A stretch of 64,000 bases of DNA from Paenibacillus sp. FSL W8-0186 (GTDB lineage Bacteria > Bacillota > Bacilli > Paenibacillales > Paenibacillaceae), in assembly GCF_037969765.1 (NCBI RefSeq), contig NZ_CP150207.1, positions 186,001-250,000 on the forward strand, given 5' to 3'. Within the stretch, counting starts at the first letter, position 1. Each line of letters begins with the position of its first letter. Under the pieces are notes generated by a model, which saw only the letters and a program-made list of their open reading frames with translations, was not told the origin of the DNA and searched no databases. Shown piece after piece: positions 54,376-63,656 of this stretch. Made by a program: the position numbers and the translations under genes.

Positions 54376-56694
54376 ATGTATTTTAGACTAATCCGCAATG
54401 ATATATCGAACAGCAAGCTGATCACGCTGACGACCACGATATTTGTAGCAGCGGCAGCTATGCTGGTCTCGCTTGCGGCGATACTCGTTGTCCATCTGTC
54501 GGGAGCGATAGATACGCTGATGACGCGGGCGAAGACGCCTCATTTTATGCAGATGCATGCTGGTGAACTTGATCCTGCCCGGCTAACGGAATTTGCGAAT
54601 CGGCACAGCAATGTGGATGAATTTCAGGTGCTGGAGTTTCTCAATATGGACGGCGCCCGGATTGTACTAGGGGATCGCTCGCTTGCGGATCGTGTCCAGG
54701 ATAACGGGTTCAGCGTCCAGAGCGATAAGTTTGACTATCTGCTTGATCTGAATGGGAACATCATAGACGTATCCGACGGCGAGCTGTATGTACCCGTCAA
54801 CTATATGATGGATAACACGGCCAAGCTTGGCGACAGGGCAGTCATCAGCGGCAAGGAATTTACCGTAGCGGGATTTCTGCGCGACTCACAGATGAATTCC
54901 ATGCTCTCCTCCTCCAAGCGATTTCTGGTTAGTCCCCAGGACCACGCAGAATTACAAAGCCTGGGCAATACGGAATATCTGATCGAATTCAGATTGAAGG
55001 ATTTATCGGCACTAGGGGCTTTCGAGACGGATTATGCTGCTGCAGGACTGGAAGCGAACGGGCCAACGATTACATATCCGCTATTTAAAATGATCAATGC
55101 CATTTCCGATGGAATGATGATTGGGGTCATCCTGCTAGTGAGCGTGCTCGTCGTGGCCATCGCCTTGATGTGCATCCGCTTTACGCTCCTTGCGAAAATC
55201 GAAGACGATTACCGAGAAATCGGAGTGATGAAGACATTAGGGCTGCGTATTTCCGACATTAAGAAGATTTATCTTGCCAAATACGCGGCCATTGCAGTGG
55301 CGGGGAGCTTGGCGGGTTTTGGACTGGCCTTGGTCTTCAAAGATCTGCTTCTTGCAAATATCCGGCTGTATATGGGGGAGAGCCGCCACGCATCCCTGGC
55401 GCCGTTCTTTGGAATCATCGGCATTCTGCTTGTTTTTCTCGCCATTATGATTTATGTAAATGGAGTGCTGAGACGCTTTCGGCAGATTTCTGCGGCGGAA
55501 GCCATTCGTTTCGGCAACGCTCAGGAAAAAGCGACAGTTACCAAGCATATGCGCCTAAGCACGAACCGGCTGTTCAACACGAATATTTTTCTAGGGGTCA
55601 AGGACGTTCTAGCCCGAAAAAAACTGTACGCCACCATGCTGATCGTGCTGATCATGTCTGTATTTATCATGATTGTGCCGCAGAATCTGTACAACACGAT
55701 TTCCTCCAAGAGCTTCATTCAATATATGGGAGTCGGGAGCTATGATTTGCGCGTTGATCTCCAGCAGACCGACCGTATATCCGACAAAGCCGCTGAAATT
55801 TTAAAGGCAATGAATAACGACAAGGACATTTCTGAGTATGCCGTGTTTGCTACGAAAACGTTCAAAGTAAAAACAGAGACCGGCACGGAAAAAAATCTAA
55901 AGGTTGAACTTGGCGACCATTCGATATTCCCCATAGCCTATTCCCAGGGCAGAGCACCTGCCGCAGCAGACGAGATTGCGCTGTCGGCTTTGAATGCGGA
56001 GGAGCTGAGCAAGAAGACCGGCGATGTCATCACCCTGGTGATCGGGGGGAAGGAAAGGAAGCTGACGGTCAGCGGCCTCTATTCCGACATCACCAACGGA
56101 GGCAAAACGGCAAAGGCTGTTTTCAACGATCATACAGCAGACGTGATGTGGTACATCATTTCTGCAGAGCTTGCAGATCCATCCCTCATCCACAGCAAGG
56201 TCGCGGACTATGCGGGCAGGTTTGCTTACGCCAAGGTATCTGACATGGATGCCTATATTGCACAAACGTTTGGTTCCACCATAAGCTCCATCGGAAAGGC
56301 CTCTTATGCGGCCGTTGCAGTGGCCCTCATGATTATGGTACTGGTTACACTGCTGTTCATGAAACTGCTTGTCGCCAAAGACAGATACTCTATAGCTGTC
56401 ATGAAAGCCTTCGGCTTCACAGGCTCCGATATTCAGGCGCAGTATGTATCGCGTGCGGTGTTCGTGTTGATGATCGGCATTGTCCTTGGCACGCTTCTGG
56501 CCAACACGCTCGGAGAGATGCTTGCCGGGGCGGTGATCTCCTCCTTTGGAGCGGCAGCGTTTCGTTTTACGGTCGAGCCGCTTGCGGCCTATTTGCTAAA
56601 TCCGCTGATGATGACTGGCACAGTGCTGATCGCCACTATCCTCGGCACCTTGGGCGCGGGTCGAATCACCATTTCCGAACATATAAAGGAGTAG
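54376..56694 (+). CDS. FtsX-family ABC transporter permease
   Basis: This 772-aa membrane protein has an N-terminal helix, a large extracytoplasmic domain (about 45-235), and a first FtsX core of three helices (about 240-355, DDYREIGVMKTLGLRISDIK). A further helix and second extracytoplasmic domain (about 415-630) and a second FtsX core (about 640-770, DRYSIAVMKAFGFTGSDIQA) follow. This duplicated MacB/FtsX arrangement is usual for peptide-, lipid- or antibiotic-related transporters in Gram-positive bacteria. The substrate is unknown. The ATPase gene follows after 4 bp. Confidence 0.9.
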   Translation: MYFRLIRNDISNSKLITLTTTIFVAAAAMLVSLAAILVVHLSGAIDTLMTRAKTPHFMQMHAGELDPARLTEFANRHSNVDEFQVLEFLNMDGARIVLGDRSLADRVQDNGFSVQSDKFDYLLDLNGNIIDVSDGELYVPVNYMMDNTAKLGDRAVISGKEFTVAGFLRDSQMNSMLSSSKRFLVSPQDHAELQSLGNTEYLIEFRLKDLSALGAFETDYAAAGLEANGPTITYPLFKMINAISDGMMIGVILLVSVLVVAIALMCIRFTLLAKIEDDYREIGVMKTLGLRISDIKKIYLAKYAAIAVAGSLAGFGLALVFKDLLLANIRLYMGESRHASLAPFFGIIGILLVFLAIMIYVNGVLRRFRQISAAEAIRFGNAQEKATVTKHMRLSTNRLFNTNIFLGVKDVLARKKLYATMLIVLIMSVFIMIVPQNLYNTISSKSFIQYMGVGSYDLRVDLQQTDRISDKAAEILKAMNNDKDISEYAVFATKTFKVKTETGTEKNLKVELGDHSIFPIAYSQGRAPAAADEIALSALNAEELSKKTGDVITLVIGGKERKLTVSGLYSDITNGGKTAKAVFNDHTADVMWYIISAELADPSLIHSKVADYAGRFAYAKVSDMDAYIAQTFGSTISSIGKASYAAVAVALMIMVLVTLLFMKLLVAKDRYSIAVMKAFGFTGSDIQAQYVSRAVFVLMIGIVLGTLLANTLGEMLAGAVISSFGAAAFRFTVEPLAAYLLNPLMMTGTVLIATILGTLGAGRITISEHIKE

Positions 56695-56698
56695 GCCT

Positions 56699-57457
56699 AT
56701 GAAGAAAATCATTATTGGAGATCACCTCATAAAATCCTTCGGCGAGGGCGATGAAAGGCGCAACGTATTGGGCGGCGTGACCGTGGAGATAGAGAAAGGC
56801 GAGTTCGTGGCCGTTATGGGGCCTTCGGGCTCGGGGAAATCAACGCTGATGTTTGCACTGAGCGGTACGGACCACGTAAATGACGGGAAGGTCTTGTTTG
56901 ACGGCAAGGATCTATCCAAGCTTGGGGAGAATGAGCTTGCGGATATGCGCAGAACCCAGATGGGCTTTGTATTTCAACAGCCGACGATGCTGAAGCACCT
57001 GAACATCCTTGACAACATCATTCTTCCGTCCATGCGGGGGAGCAGAAGGAACGCCGCAGAAATTACGGCAAAGGCAAGAGCGCTTATGCAAAGAGTAGGC
57101 ATTGCCGAGCTTGAGAAGCGCGACATGACCCAGGTGTCCGGAGGCCAACTGCAGCGGGCGGGAATATGCCGTGCGCTGATGAACAGTCCGAAAATTATAT
57201 TCGGTGACGAGCCTACGGGCGCGCTCAATTCCAAATCGGCACAGGAGATTATGGACCTGTTTTCCGAAATCAATGCAGAGGGGACCGCGATTCTGCTTGT
57301 CACTCACGACGCCACGGTTGCGGCACGGACAGAACGTATTATGTTCATGCGCGATGGAACGATCGTCAGCGAATTGAAGCTTCCGAAGTATAACGGAACG
57401 GACACCGATGGAAGGGTCAGGAAGGTAACAGCAAAGATGAGAGAAATAGGAATATAG
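56699..57457 (+). CDS. ABC transporter ATP-binding protein (MacB/LolD type)
   Basis: This 252-aa ATPase has Walker A GPSGSGKST, Q-loop FVFQQPTMLKHLNI, signature VSGGQLQRAGICRAL, Walker B IIFGDEPTGALNSKSA and the switch His in LLVTHDA. The GALNSKS segment is typical of ATPases paired with FtsX-type permeases. It is the last gene of the TetR-permease-ATPase operon. Confidence 0.94.
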   Translation: MKKIIIGDHLIKSFGEGDERRNVLGGVTVEIEKGEFVAVMGPSGSGKSTLMFALSGTDHVNDGKVLFDGKDLSKLGENELADMRRTQMGFVFQQPTMLKHLNILDNIILPSMRGSRRNAAEITAKARALMQRVGIAELEKRDMTQVSGGQLQRAGICRALMNSPKIIFGDEPTGALNSKSAQEIMDLFSEINAEGTAILLVTHDATVAARTERIMFMRDGTIVSELKLPKYNGTDTDGRVRKVTAKMREIGI

Positions 57458-57497
57458 CTGCGCTGGTGCTGGCCTTGCAGGGAATGCTTCAAGTGAT

Positions 57498-58346
57498 TTA
57501 ACGAGATTGCAGGCTCTTCTGTCGCTTACCGGATAACATAGGTTGAATAAAGGCGAGTAATGTCTGATTGAACTTATCGGGCTGCTCGATAAAAGGAAGA
57601 TGGCCGCAGTCGTGGAACATCGCTCCCGATGCTTGCGGAATAAGCTTGCTAAGGTCGCCGGCAGTCTTCAGATTGAACGGATGATCCCCGTCCGCAGCCA
57701 CAATCAGGGTAGGGACCTGGATTTCATTCAGCCGCTGCATACTGCTGATGCGCGGCGGAAGGGCAAGGCGAGGGGGGAACCGGCAGAAATTATCGGGATT
57801 CCGGACATTCCGCAGCACTTTCTCCCGGGCTGCCCTTAGATGAGGAGAGGGGAAGAAATAGCTCCAGTAATCGTCTTGAATAAAGGCTTCTATGGCAGAC
57901 TGGCTGCCGCGGAACCGCAGTTGATAGAAGTTGCTGATCCCCTTCCAGAGCATTTTCCAGGGATAACGCTGATTCGTCACAGAGGGAGCCACGAGCACCA
58001 GTGCCCGCACGTACTCAGGATAGGCTAGGGCAAAATCGAGGGCAATGCCTCCGCCCATCGAGGAGCCGATGAGCACGGCTGCATTCAGGTGCAAATGCTC
58101 GATTAAGCACTTCAGGTCATGAACGTGAGAGAAGGAGGAGGCAGGGGTGCTTGATCTGCCGTAGCCTCTTAAGTCATAGCGGATAACTTGAACATCTTGA
58201 GCGTATCTGCCGAAGAAGTCAGCCTGCTCCTCCCAAATATGATGGTCGTTGAAATTGCCGTGAATGAAGATCAAGGGCTGCCCGGACCCATTTGTCCTGT
58301 AAAATAGGCGTGCATCGGGCAATTCCAAATGATGCTGATCCGCCAT
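57498..58346 (-). CDS. Alpha/beta hydrolase
   Basis: This 282-aa alpha/beta-hydrolase-fold protein has the oxyanion region FIHGNFNDHHIW, nucleophile elbow LIGSSMGGGIALDFA, acid near AADGDHPF and catalytic His in HDCGHLPFIEQPDKF. No secretion signal is present. The substrate cannot be told; the family includes esterases, haloperoxidases and C-C hydrolases. It lies 12 bp downstream of a small DNA-binding protein gene on the same strand and may share its transcript. Confidence 0.9.
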   Translation of the reverse strand: MADQHHLELPDARLFYRTNGSGQPLIFIHGNFNDHHIWEEQADFFGRYAQDVQVIRYDLRGYGRSSTPASSFSHVHDLKCLIEHLHLNAAVLIGSSMGGGIALDFALAYPEYVRALVLVAPSVTNQRYPWKMLWKGISNFYQLRFRGSQSAIEAFIQDDYWSYFFPSPHLRAAREKVLRNVRNPDNFCRFPPRLALPPRISSMQRLNEIQVPTLIVAADGDHPFNLKTAGDLSKLIPQASGAMFHDCGHLPFIEQPDKFNQTLLAFIQPMLSGKRQKSLQSR

Positions 58347-58358
58347 TCCAATCCCTCC

Positions 58359-58607
58359 TTACTTCGACGTATCGAGAAGGTCTGCTTCCTGCAGATAGTC
58401 TTCTACGATCGCTCTTAATATTTCCGAAATGGAATAATCAGAGTTGTAGCAGCGCCGGTCGATTTCCGCCCAATAGGCGGGCGGCAGCGTCAAGGATATT
58501 TTCCGGGTCAAGCCGATAGGCTTGCGGCCGGCTCCGGGTCGTTTGCCGCCTTTTGGGGCGTTGGAAACCTTATTCCCGGCGATATTGTTATTGTTTGGAA
58601 TATCCAT
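58359..58607 (-). CDS. Small ribbon-helix-helix-like protein
   Basis: This protein of about 82 aa has a basic RPGAGRKPIG stretch followed by TRKISLTLPPAYWAEIDRRC and SISEILRAIVEDYLQ. This is the strand plus two helices expected for a ribbon-helix-helix DNA-binding protein. Start choice is open: ATG 58607 or 58613 with GGGTG nearby, or ATG 58634 without a site. It precedes the hydrolase gene. The target is unknown; autoregulation is plausible. Confidence 0.65.
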   Translation of the reverse strand: MDIPNNNNIAGNKVSNAPKGGKRPGAGRKPIGLTRKISLTLPPAYWAEIDRRCYNSDYSISEILRAIVEDYLQEADLLDTSK

Positions 58608-58675
58608 ACTCATCACCCAACCCAAGTTTTTCATATTTGTACATAGCAGTCAATTATTGCCACCTTAATCAAAAT

Positions 58676-58712
58676 AAAGAGCTGACACCGGTATGAACCG
58701 GTGTCAGCTTGT
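58676..58712 (-). terminator. Xylanase terminator
   Basis: A perfect 12-bp stem AGCTGACACCGG/CCGGTGTCAGCT with a 6-nt loop has a T-rich tail on the minus strand (CTTTATTTT). It lies just after the xylanase gene and also blocks read-through toward the small DNA-binding gene. Confidence 0.85.
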
Positions 58713-58725
58713 TTGTTATCCGTGC

Positions 58726-61700
58726 CTACAGCTTCCAAATGCGGTACAGGATGGCCGCTGCCTCAGCGCGGTTGAGCGAATCATGCGGCGCCAGCTTGTC
58801 GTTCTTGCCGGCGACGATGCCGCTCTTCACCAGAGCTGCGATGCTGTCTTTGGCATAGTCGGCAACGCTGTCTGCATCCGTATAAGCGTCCAGGGCTGCG
58901 GTGCCTTCGGATAGCTTGCCAGCGGCTGCAAGTGCGCGTGCTGCCAGCGCCATCATATCCTGGCGGGAGATCTCGGTGTCAGGTCTGAAGGTATTGTCCG
59001 CAAACCCGGCGGCGATACCGAGCTCCCTGGCAATGGCCAATTCATGGCTGTAGTAAGCCGTGGATGGGACATCGCTGAAGGCGGCCTCACTGCGGCCCGT
59101 GCCTTTCAGCTCCAGGGTTCTGATCAGAAGCGCCAGAAAGTCCGCTCTGTTGATAGCTGCTTCAGGAGAGAAGCTGCTGTCATCTGTTCCTTGGATGATA
59201 TCGCGAGCCGCCAGCGCATCGATGGCTCGTTTGGCCCAAGGGACATTGTGCAGATCTCCAAAGCTCATCGATGAGAAGGCTACAGCATAGGAACCGAAAT
59301 GATCAGTTTGGAAAACAACCGTTCCCGCTGCTGCATCATATCTTCCGTTCGGAATGGCTGTCGCGTTGCCGTTGCCGTCAATATACAGAACAACGATCTG
59401 TTCCGGATGGTTCAGCTCTTCTGCGGACGGCGTGTAAGGAATGGCTACCGTGATTGGGGCATCAGGGTTATTCCAGGCGATGACATTATCACCTGCCGTG
59501 ATGCTCAGGTCGATCGCCGGGCGGCTGCCGACCCGCTCCCGGGTAGCCGCACTCCAGCCCTCAGTTGAGGCTGCGCCTACGCGGACAGATACTTGATCAG
59601 CGTCTACGGCCGCGTTGGACAGCAGTCCGCTCGGAATTTGCAATGTCGCTTGATCCGTCTTCAATAATAGCTGGAAGGCTTCCTGCCCCTTCAGGCTCTG
59701 CGCTGGCAGCTGCACCTCATAGGACGCTGCCTCTGTCTGTTCCGCCACGTCAATGACGATTTGTTTCTTGCCATTTGCGGCAGGAGTGGCTTGTTCGAGA
59801 GCTTTGCTCAGGGTGTCTTTAGAAATCGTAGCCGTTGCATGCCCGTTATCGACTTTGACTTCCGGTTTAATTGTGACTACACCGTCTTTGCTCTCCACAG
59901 TTCCTTCTTGAGGGGCAGATCCGCTGCCGCTATTGGTGCTACCGCTGCTGCTACCGCTTCCGCCCTTGCTGCTTCCGCCTGGGGCAGCTGGCTTGCCGAT
60001 GAGAGACAGCACGCCGTACACGGAAGTATCCTGGTATCCGTTGCCGGTTGTGTCGTTCCACGTGGCTACGCTTTGGCGGGCGCCGTCTTTGGCGTCATTG
60101 ATTTGGGCGTCGAAGCCTACTTTCATATTGTTGGCCGGTGTAATCGTTTTGAACGGAATCTTCATTTCCACCGTGTAGTTCGAACCGGAAACATGGACAG
60201 CCGATTCGAAGCCTTCAGCGAGGCTTGGCGGATTAAACGAAGTCTCGTTAGCAAAATTGATTCTATACTGCCCGTCGTCATCTTGATAGAACGAGGTTTT
60301 GGCATTATTCTCGTCCAGGAAGACTTCGACGGAATCATGCTCCCATACGTTAGCGCTGGATTTGTCGAGCTGGGAGTCGCTTACCTGGACCAAAACGTAC
60401 AGGTTCTTGTCATCCCACAGCGCCTTGGCAACTCCGTTTGCTCCCTGCCAAGCCATCTGATACTGGTTAATTGGCATGCCCGGGGTGTCATTCCATACGG
60501 CGTCAATCGTTCCGTCAATGACCGGAGTGGCAAATTTGGCCGTGGACTGGTTGGCATTGCCTGTCTCAGGCTGATGCTCCTCGATGAATTTATCCGGGTT
60601 AATGACACCGTAATAAGCCGGTTTGGCCTGGAGATTTTTATCAAATAGCAATGGATTGCTTGAAGCTCTCCAGCTTGTGGCATCATCGAGGCCCCAGAAC
60701 GTAACGCGGGCGATATGATCGGCGTGCTCCTTGTAGATTTTGAACAGCTCTGCGTATAAATAGCCTTGCGCATTGGCAAGTTGCTCGGAGAGCTGATAGT
60801 TGCTGCCGGCTTGAATGTCCAGCTCGGTGACGCTCACTTCCACGCCTAAGGAAATGAACTTCTCCAAGGACAGCTTGACGTTGGCCGGGTTCGTGTTCAC
60901 CGAATAATGCCCCTGCATGCCGACGCCGTCGATCAGCAGCTTGCCTGGGTGTGTCTTGGCGTAATTCTCATTGATTTCTTTGACCATGCTGTAGATGGCC
61001 TCGGCTTTGTTCTGGTTATCATCGTTGTAATCATTGTAGTACAGCTTGATATCCCAGCCCTTCTCGTCCAGCACTTCCCGGGCGGCGAGGAACGCCTGCT
61101 CGATATAGTCCGGACCGATGGCCTGATACCATGGAGCCTTGCGCAGCGCCTCTTTCCAGTCGGACGGATTAGGCGGATTATCGTTCATCGCTTCATTGAC
61201 GACGTCCCAGGAAATGACTCTGTCGCCGAAATGCTCAACGACCGTCCGGATGTGGGCTCTTAAGTTCGCAAGCGCCTCATCCCGGCTCAGGGGAACCGTA
61301 TTGCCTGCTGCATCCGTCGTCGTATTCATCCATGCCGGCGATTGCTGATGCCAGACCAGCACGTGTCCGTGCATCTGCATTCCCTCGGCTAGAATTTTAT
61401 CCACCATCGCATCGGCGGCATCAAAGGTAAAGTCCCCTTCGGTTGGCTGCAGCGCATCCGGCTTCATGGCGTTGCCCGCCGTGGCCACGTTGTGATGCAT
61501 CTTCAGCAGCTCAAGCCGAACGCCGTCGAGATCCTCTGCGGATATGGCGCTGCCGATCAGGAAGTCAGATTGATAAGCGTCTTTGATCGGAAGCAGGTCC
61601 TTCTGGATATCGATCGGTCCGGCGCTTGTTTTCTCGAAGCTGATATCGTCAATATAGAAGGAGGCCGCGGCGTTATTGGAGCTCTCCACGTAGATCGTTA

Positions 61701-62688
61701 AGTATTCATCGCCGACGCTGTTATAACGGTAGGTTCCCTCAAACTGGACCCAGCCGTCGCTGGCATTGATTGTTTTAGGGGCGAGTGCGACATAATTCGC
61801 GCTGCCGCCGTTGCCGATTTGCGTGGACAGCTGAAGCTGTGAGCTTGCAGGGTCGATCAGCTTGACCCAAGCGGAAATCTTGTATTCGCTGCCCTTGTCG
61901 ACGTATTCCTCGACGCGCAACGACGGGCCATGCCAAGTCGATGTTCTGCCTTCTACCTTCAAAGCGCGGGAGCCGCCTTCGGTATGATTGGCTTCTTCGG
62001 TGACGGTCAGCGTTTCTGTGCCTGCACGACCCTCAAATCCGCCGGTCGTTCCGTCCTCGAAGGTGATGGTGGTGAACTCCTTCGCTGGCGGTCTAGGCGG
62101 TTCAGGATTGCCGCCGCCGGAATCGGCCTTCTCGGTGATCAGGATGTCCCCGATGTAGAAGGGAACGGAGGCTCCTACATCATTGGATTGAATGCGCAGA
62201 GCCGTATCCATGCTGGTATCGACGGTAAACTCTCTGGTCAAAGAAACAGCTTTGCCAGCTTCATAGTTAACGCCGGTCCAGTTCCCATAGCTATTCACAG
62301 TTAGAAGAACAGCCTGGGCACCGCTTGGTATGCTCTCGTTCGCATCCACATAGACGGATGCTGTGACGGTGTAAGTTTTGCCGTTAACCAGGTGGATGTC
62401 GGCAAATTTGAAATCAACTGCGTCATAGTCATTCGTTCGGTTGCTGACATATAGGGCCGCACCATCATCGTTCCCGTCAAAGACCTTGCCGGTGACCGGT
62501 GCCAGTTGAGCGCCACCCGACTGTGTCGCCACGCCTTGGCCGCTGGCAAAAGTCTCGTGATAGACTTCTACCGCATCATTCGTGGCCGATGGCGCCGCTG
62601 CATTCGCTTCTGAAGGCAGCCAGCCTAAAGGAATAAGCAGGATTACTGCAAGCAAAATCGAGATGCCTTGCTTGATCATTTTTCCCAT
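58726..62688 (-). CDS. xynA: Cell-surface GH10 endo-1,4-beta-xylanase with CBM22, CBM9 and SLH domains
   Basis: This 1320-aa secreted enzyme hydrolyses xylan at the cell surface. In order it has a signal peptide (to about 31, cleavage after SEANA), two CBM22/CBM4_9-type modules (about 40-180 and 195-360) and a GH10 barrel (about 365-705; acid/base Glu in [10 protein letters not shown], nucleophile Glu in SVTELDIQ). A CBM9 module (about 720-905), a Gly/Ser linker, an alpha-beta module of unknown type (about 930-1130) and three SLH domains (about 1135-1320) follow. The layout resembles XynA1 of Paenibacillus sp. JDR-2, but with two rather than three CBM22 modules. Start ATG 62688 follows GGGGG; a cre-like site lies upstream. 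Confidence 0.95.
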   Translation of the reverse strand: MGKMIKQGISILLAVILLIPLGWLPSEANAAAPSATNDAVEVYHETFASGQGVATQSGGAQLAPVTGKVFDGNDDGAALYVSNRTNDYDAVDFKFADIHLVNGKTYTVTASVYVDANESIPSGAQAVLLTVNSYGNWTGVNYEAGKAVSLTREFTVDTSMDTALRIQSNDVGASVPFYIGDILITEKADSGGGNPEPPRPPAKEFTTITFEDGTTGGFEGRAGTETLTVTEEANHTEGGSRALKVEGRTSTWHGPSLRVEEYVDKGSEYKISAWVKLIDPASSQLQLSTQIGNGGSANYVALAPKTINASDGWVQFEGTYRYNSVGDEYLTIYVESSNNAAASFYIDDISFEKTSAGPIDIQKDLLPIKDAYQSDFLIGSAISAEDLDGVRLELLKMHHNVATAGNAMKPDALQPTEGDFTFDAADAMVDKILAEGMQMHGHVLVWHQQSPAWMNTTTDAAGNTVPLSRDEALANLRAHIRTVVEHFGDRVISWDVVNEAMNDNPPNPSDWKEALRKAPWYQAIGPDYIEQAFLAAREVLDEKGWDIKLYYNDYNDDNQNKAEAIYSMVKEINENYAKTHPGKLLIDGVGMQGHYSVNTNPANVKLSLEKFISLGVEVSVTELDIQAGSNYQLSEQLANAQGYLYAELFKIYKEHADHIARVTFWGLDDATSWRASSNPLLFDKNLQAKPAYYGVINPDKFIEEHQPETGNANQSTAKFATPVIDGTIDAVWNDTPGMPINQYQMAWQGANGVAKALWDDKNLYVLVQVSDSQLDKSSANVWEHDSVEVFLDENNAKTSFYQDDDGQYRINFANETSFNPPSLAEGFESAVHVSGSNYTVEMKIPFKTITPANNMKVGFDAQINDAKDGARQSVATWNDTTGNGYQDTSVYGVLSLIGKPAAPGGSSKGGSGSSSGSTNSGSGSAPQEGTVESKDGVVTIKPEVKVDNGHATATISKDTLSKALEQATPAANGKKQIVIDVAEQTEAASYEVQLPAQSLKGQEAFQLLLKTDQATLQIPSGLLSNAAVDADQVSVRVGAASTEGWSAATRERVGSRPAIDLSITAGDNVIAWNNPDAPITVAIPYTPSAEELNHPEQIVVLYIDGNGNATAIPNGRYDAAAGTVVFQTDHFGSYAVAFSSMSFGDLHNVPWAKRAIDALAARDIIQGTDDSSFSPEAAINRADFLALLIRTLELKGTGRSEAAFSDVPSTAYYSHELAIARELGIAAGFADNTFRPDTEISRQDMMALAARALAAAGKLSEGTAALDAYTDADSVADYAKDSIAALVKSGIVAGKNDKLAPHDSLNRAEAAAILYRIWKL

Positions 62689-62724
62689 TCGTTGCATTCC
62701 CCCTACAGTAGATTGGTTAAAACG

Positions 62725-62738
62725 GTAAAGCGCTTTCA
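62725..62738 (-). promoter_or_regulatory. cre-like site in the xylanase leader
   Basis: TGAAAGCGCTTTAC on the minus strand matches the CcpA consensus TGNAANCGNWNNCA at 12 of 14 positions with a perfect AAAGCGCTTT core. It lies 37 bp upstream of the start codon, so it should lie in the leader or overlap the promoter. Carbon catabolite repression of the xylanase is expected. Confidence 0.6.
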
Positions 62739-63035
62739 ATTGATTGAAGGAGTCCTCCTTTCCCACCCCAAATCATAGCATCCGTGCAAAAAACGCTTCT
62801 AGCTAGAAATTAAAGATTATTCCGTAGTTTTTAAAGATAAATTTCCATTTGTGCTCTTTAGGCTGGGGAACAGAGGGGCTGTGTTAATAGAGCATTGCGT
62901 TTAGCGGGATATCGAGTTAATGGGTTACACCCATAGTAAGACCACTTTGATTGTTGGGACTGTGGCGCTCGCTTGGTGGTTAGATTGTCGGCGGCGGTTC
63001 AGTTTCGGCCCCTGGTTTTCGTGGTAATTTAAAAA

Positions 63036-63224
63036 CGAAATGTATTTCATACATCTAGTTAAGCTCTTTTTATAAAAAAACCATGCGCTAAATGGAAAAC
63101 ATGCAGTTAGTTTGTCTGAATTGAGCTAATTCGTCGAAAAAGCTTTTAACTAAATGTAGGTTCTGCAGTTAGTTCTCTCTAACATGGCCAAAACCGATGA
63201 TCTACCTGCATGAAATACACTTAG
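63036..63224. repeat. Cluster B of the 23-nt dispersed repeat (4 copies)
   Basis: Copies, each 23 nt, lie at 63036-63058 (+), 63088-63110 (+), 63150-63172 (+) and 63202-63224 (-). They start CTAAATG (or a close variant) and end GCAGTTAG, CATCTAG or GCAGGTAG. The last copy is inverted, as in cluster A at 15173-15358. Spacing between copies is 29-39 nt. Confidence 0.75.
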
Positions 63225-63245
63225 CCATCTTAGCTTAGCTTACTA

Positions 63246-63295
63246 CCTCACCTCACCTCACCTCACCTCACCTCACCTCACCTCACCCTAACTAC
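63246..63295 (+). repeat. CCTCA pentanucleotide tandem repeat x10
   Basis: Ten perfect CCTCA units are followed by CCCTAACTA-type degenerate units. From 63243 to about 63349 the plus strand contains no G at all. Confidence 0.95.
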
Positions 63296-63525
63296 CCTAA
63301 CTACCTTACTACCCTATTTCCACCCTTATCCCTATCCATACCCTCTCATGACCCTCCAACCTTCCTATTATAGAAGCAAGAGGACTACCTTACGCCTCCA
63401 AGACATCCGGAAAAAGAGAACGGGCTTAAGGAAATATGAGCGGCGGTTGGCAGTCGGCTGTCCGCAGCCCAATAAAATCTTCCTTTTTAGGACATCATAA
63501 AATTATGAAGACTTCGTGAAGATGT

Positions 63526-63564
63526 TTGACAATGAGAATCAATAGCATATAATAATGATTATAA
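63526..63564 (+). promoter_or_regulatory. ahpC promoter with PerR-type box
   Basis: TTGACA (63526-63531), 16 nt and TATAAT (63548-63553) are consensus hexamers. TAATAATGATTATAA (63550-63564) overlaps the -10 and matches the PerR box TTATAATNATTATAA at 14 of 15 positions. TGAGAATCA in the spacer is Fur-like. Peroxide induction is expected. Confidence 0.85.
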
Positions 63565-63656
63565 ATAAGAATTAGTTTTAGTTGAGTGAGACGGTGTGAT
63601 AAACTAGTCTTAAGCTTCTATCACTAATTGCGAAAATTTAGGAGGTAAGATTAACC

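Larger units (their letters stand above)
62767..63525. other. Gene-free interval between xylanase and ahpC
   Basis: I see no credible gene in these 760 bp. The stretch 62767-63035 is featureless to me, apart from needing to hold the xylanase promoter. It is followed by four copies of the 23-nt repeat, the CCTCA tandem repeat and a G-free tract reaching about 63349. Confidence 0.6.

Noticed and set aside
63246..63295. CCTCA array as a CRISPR
   Set aside because: Units are contiguous 5-mers with no spacers and no cas genes nearby.
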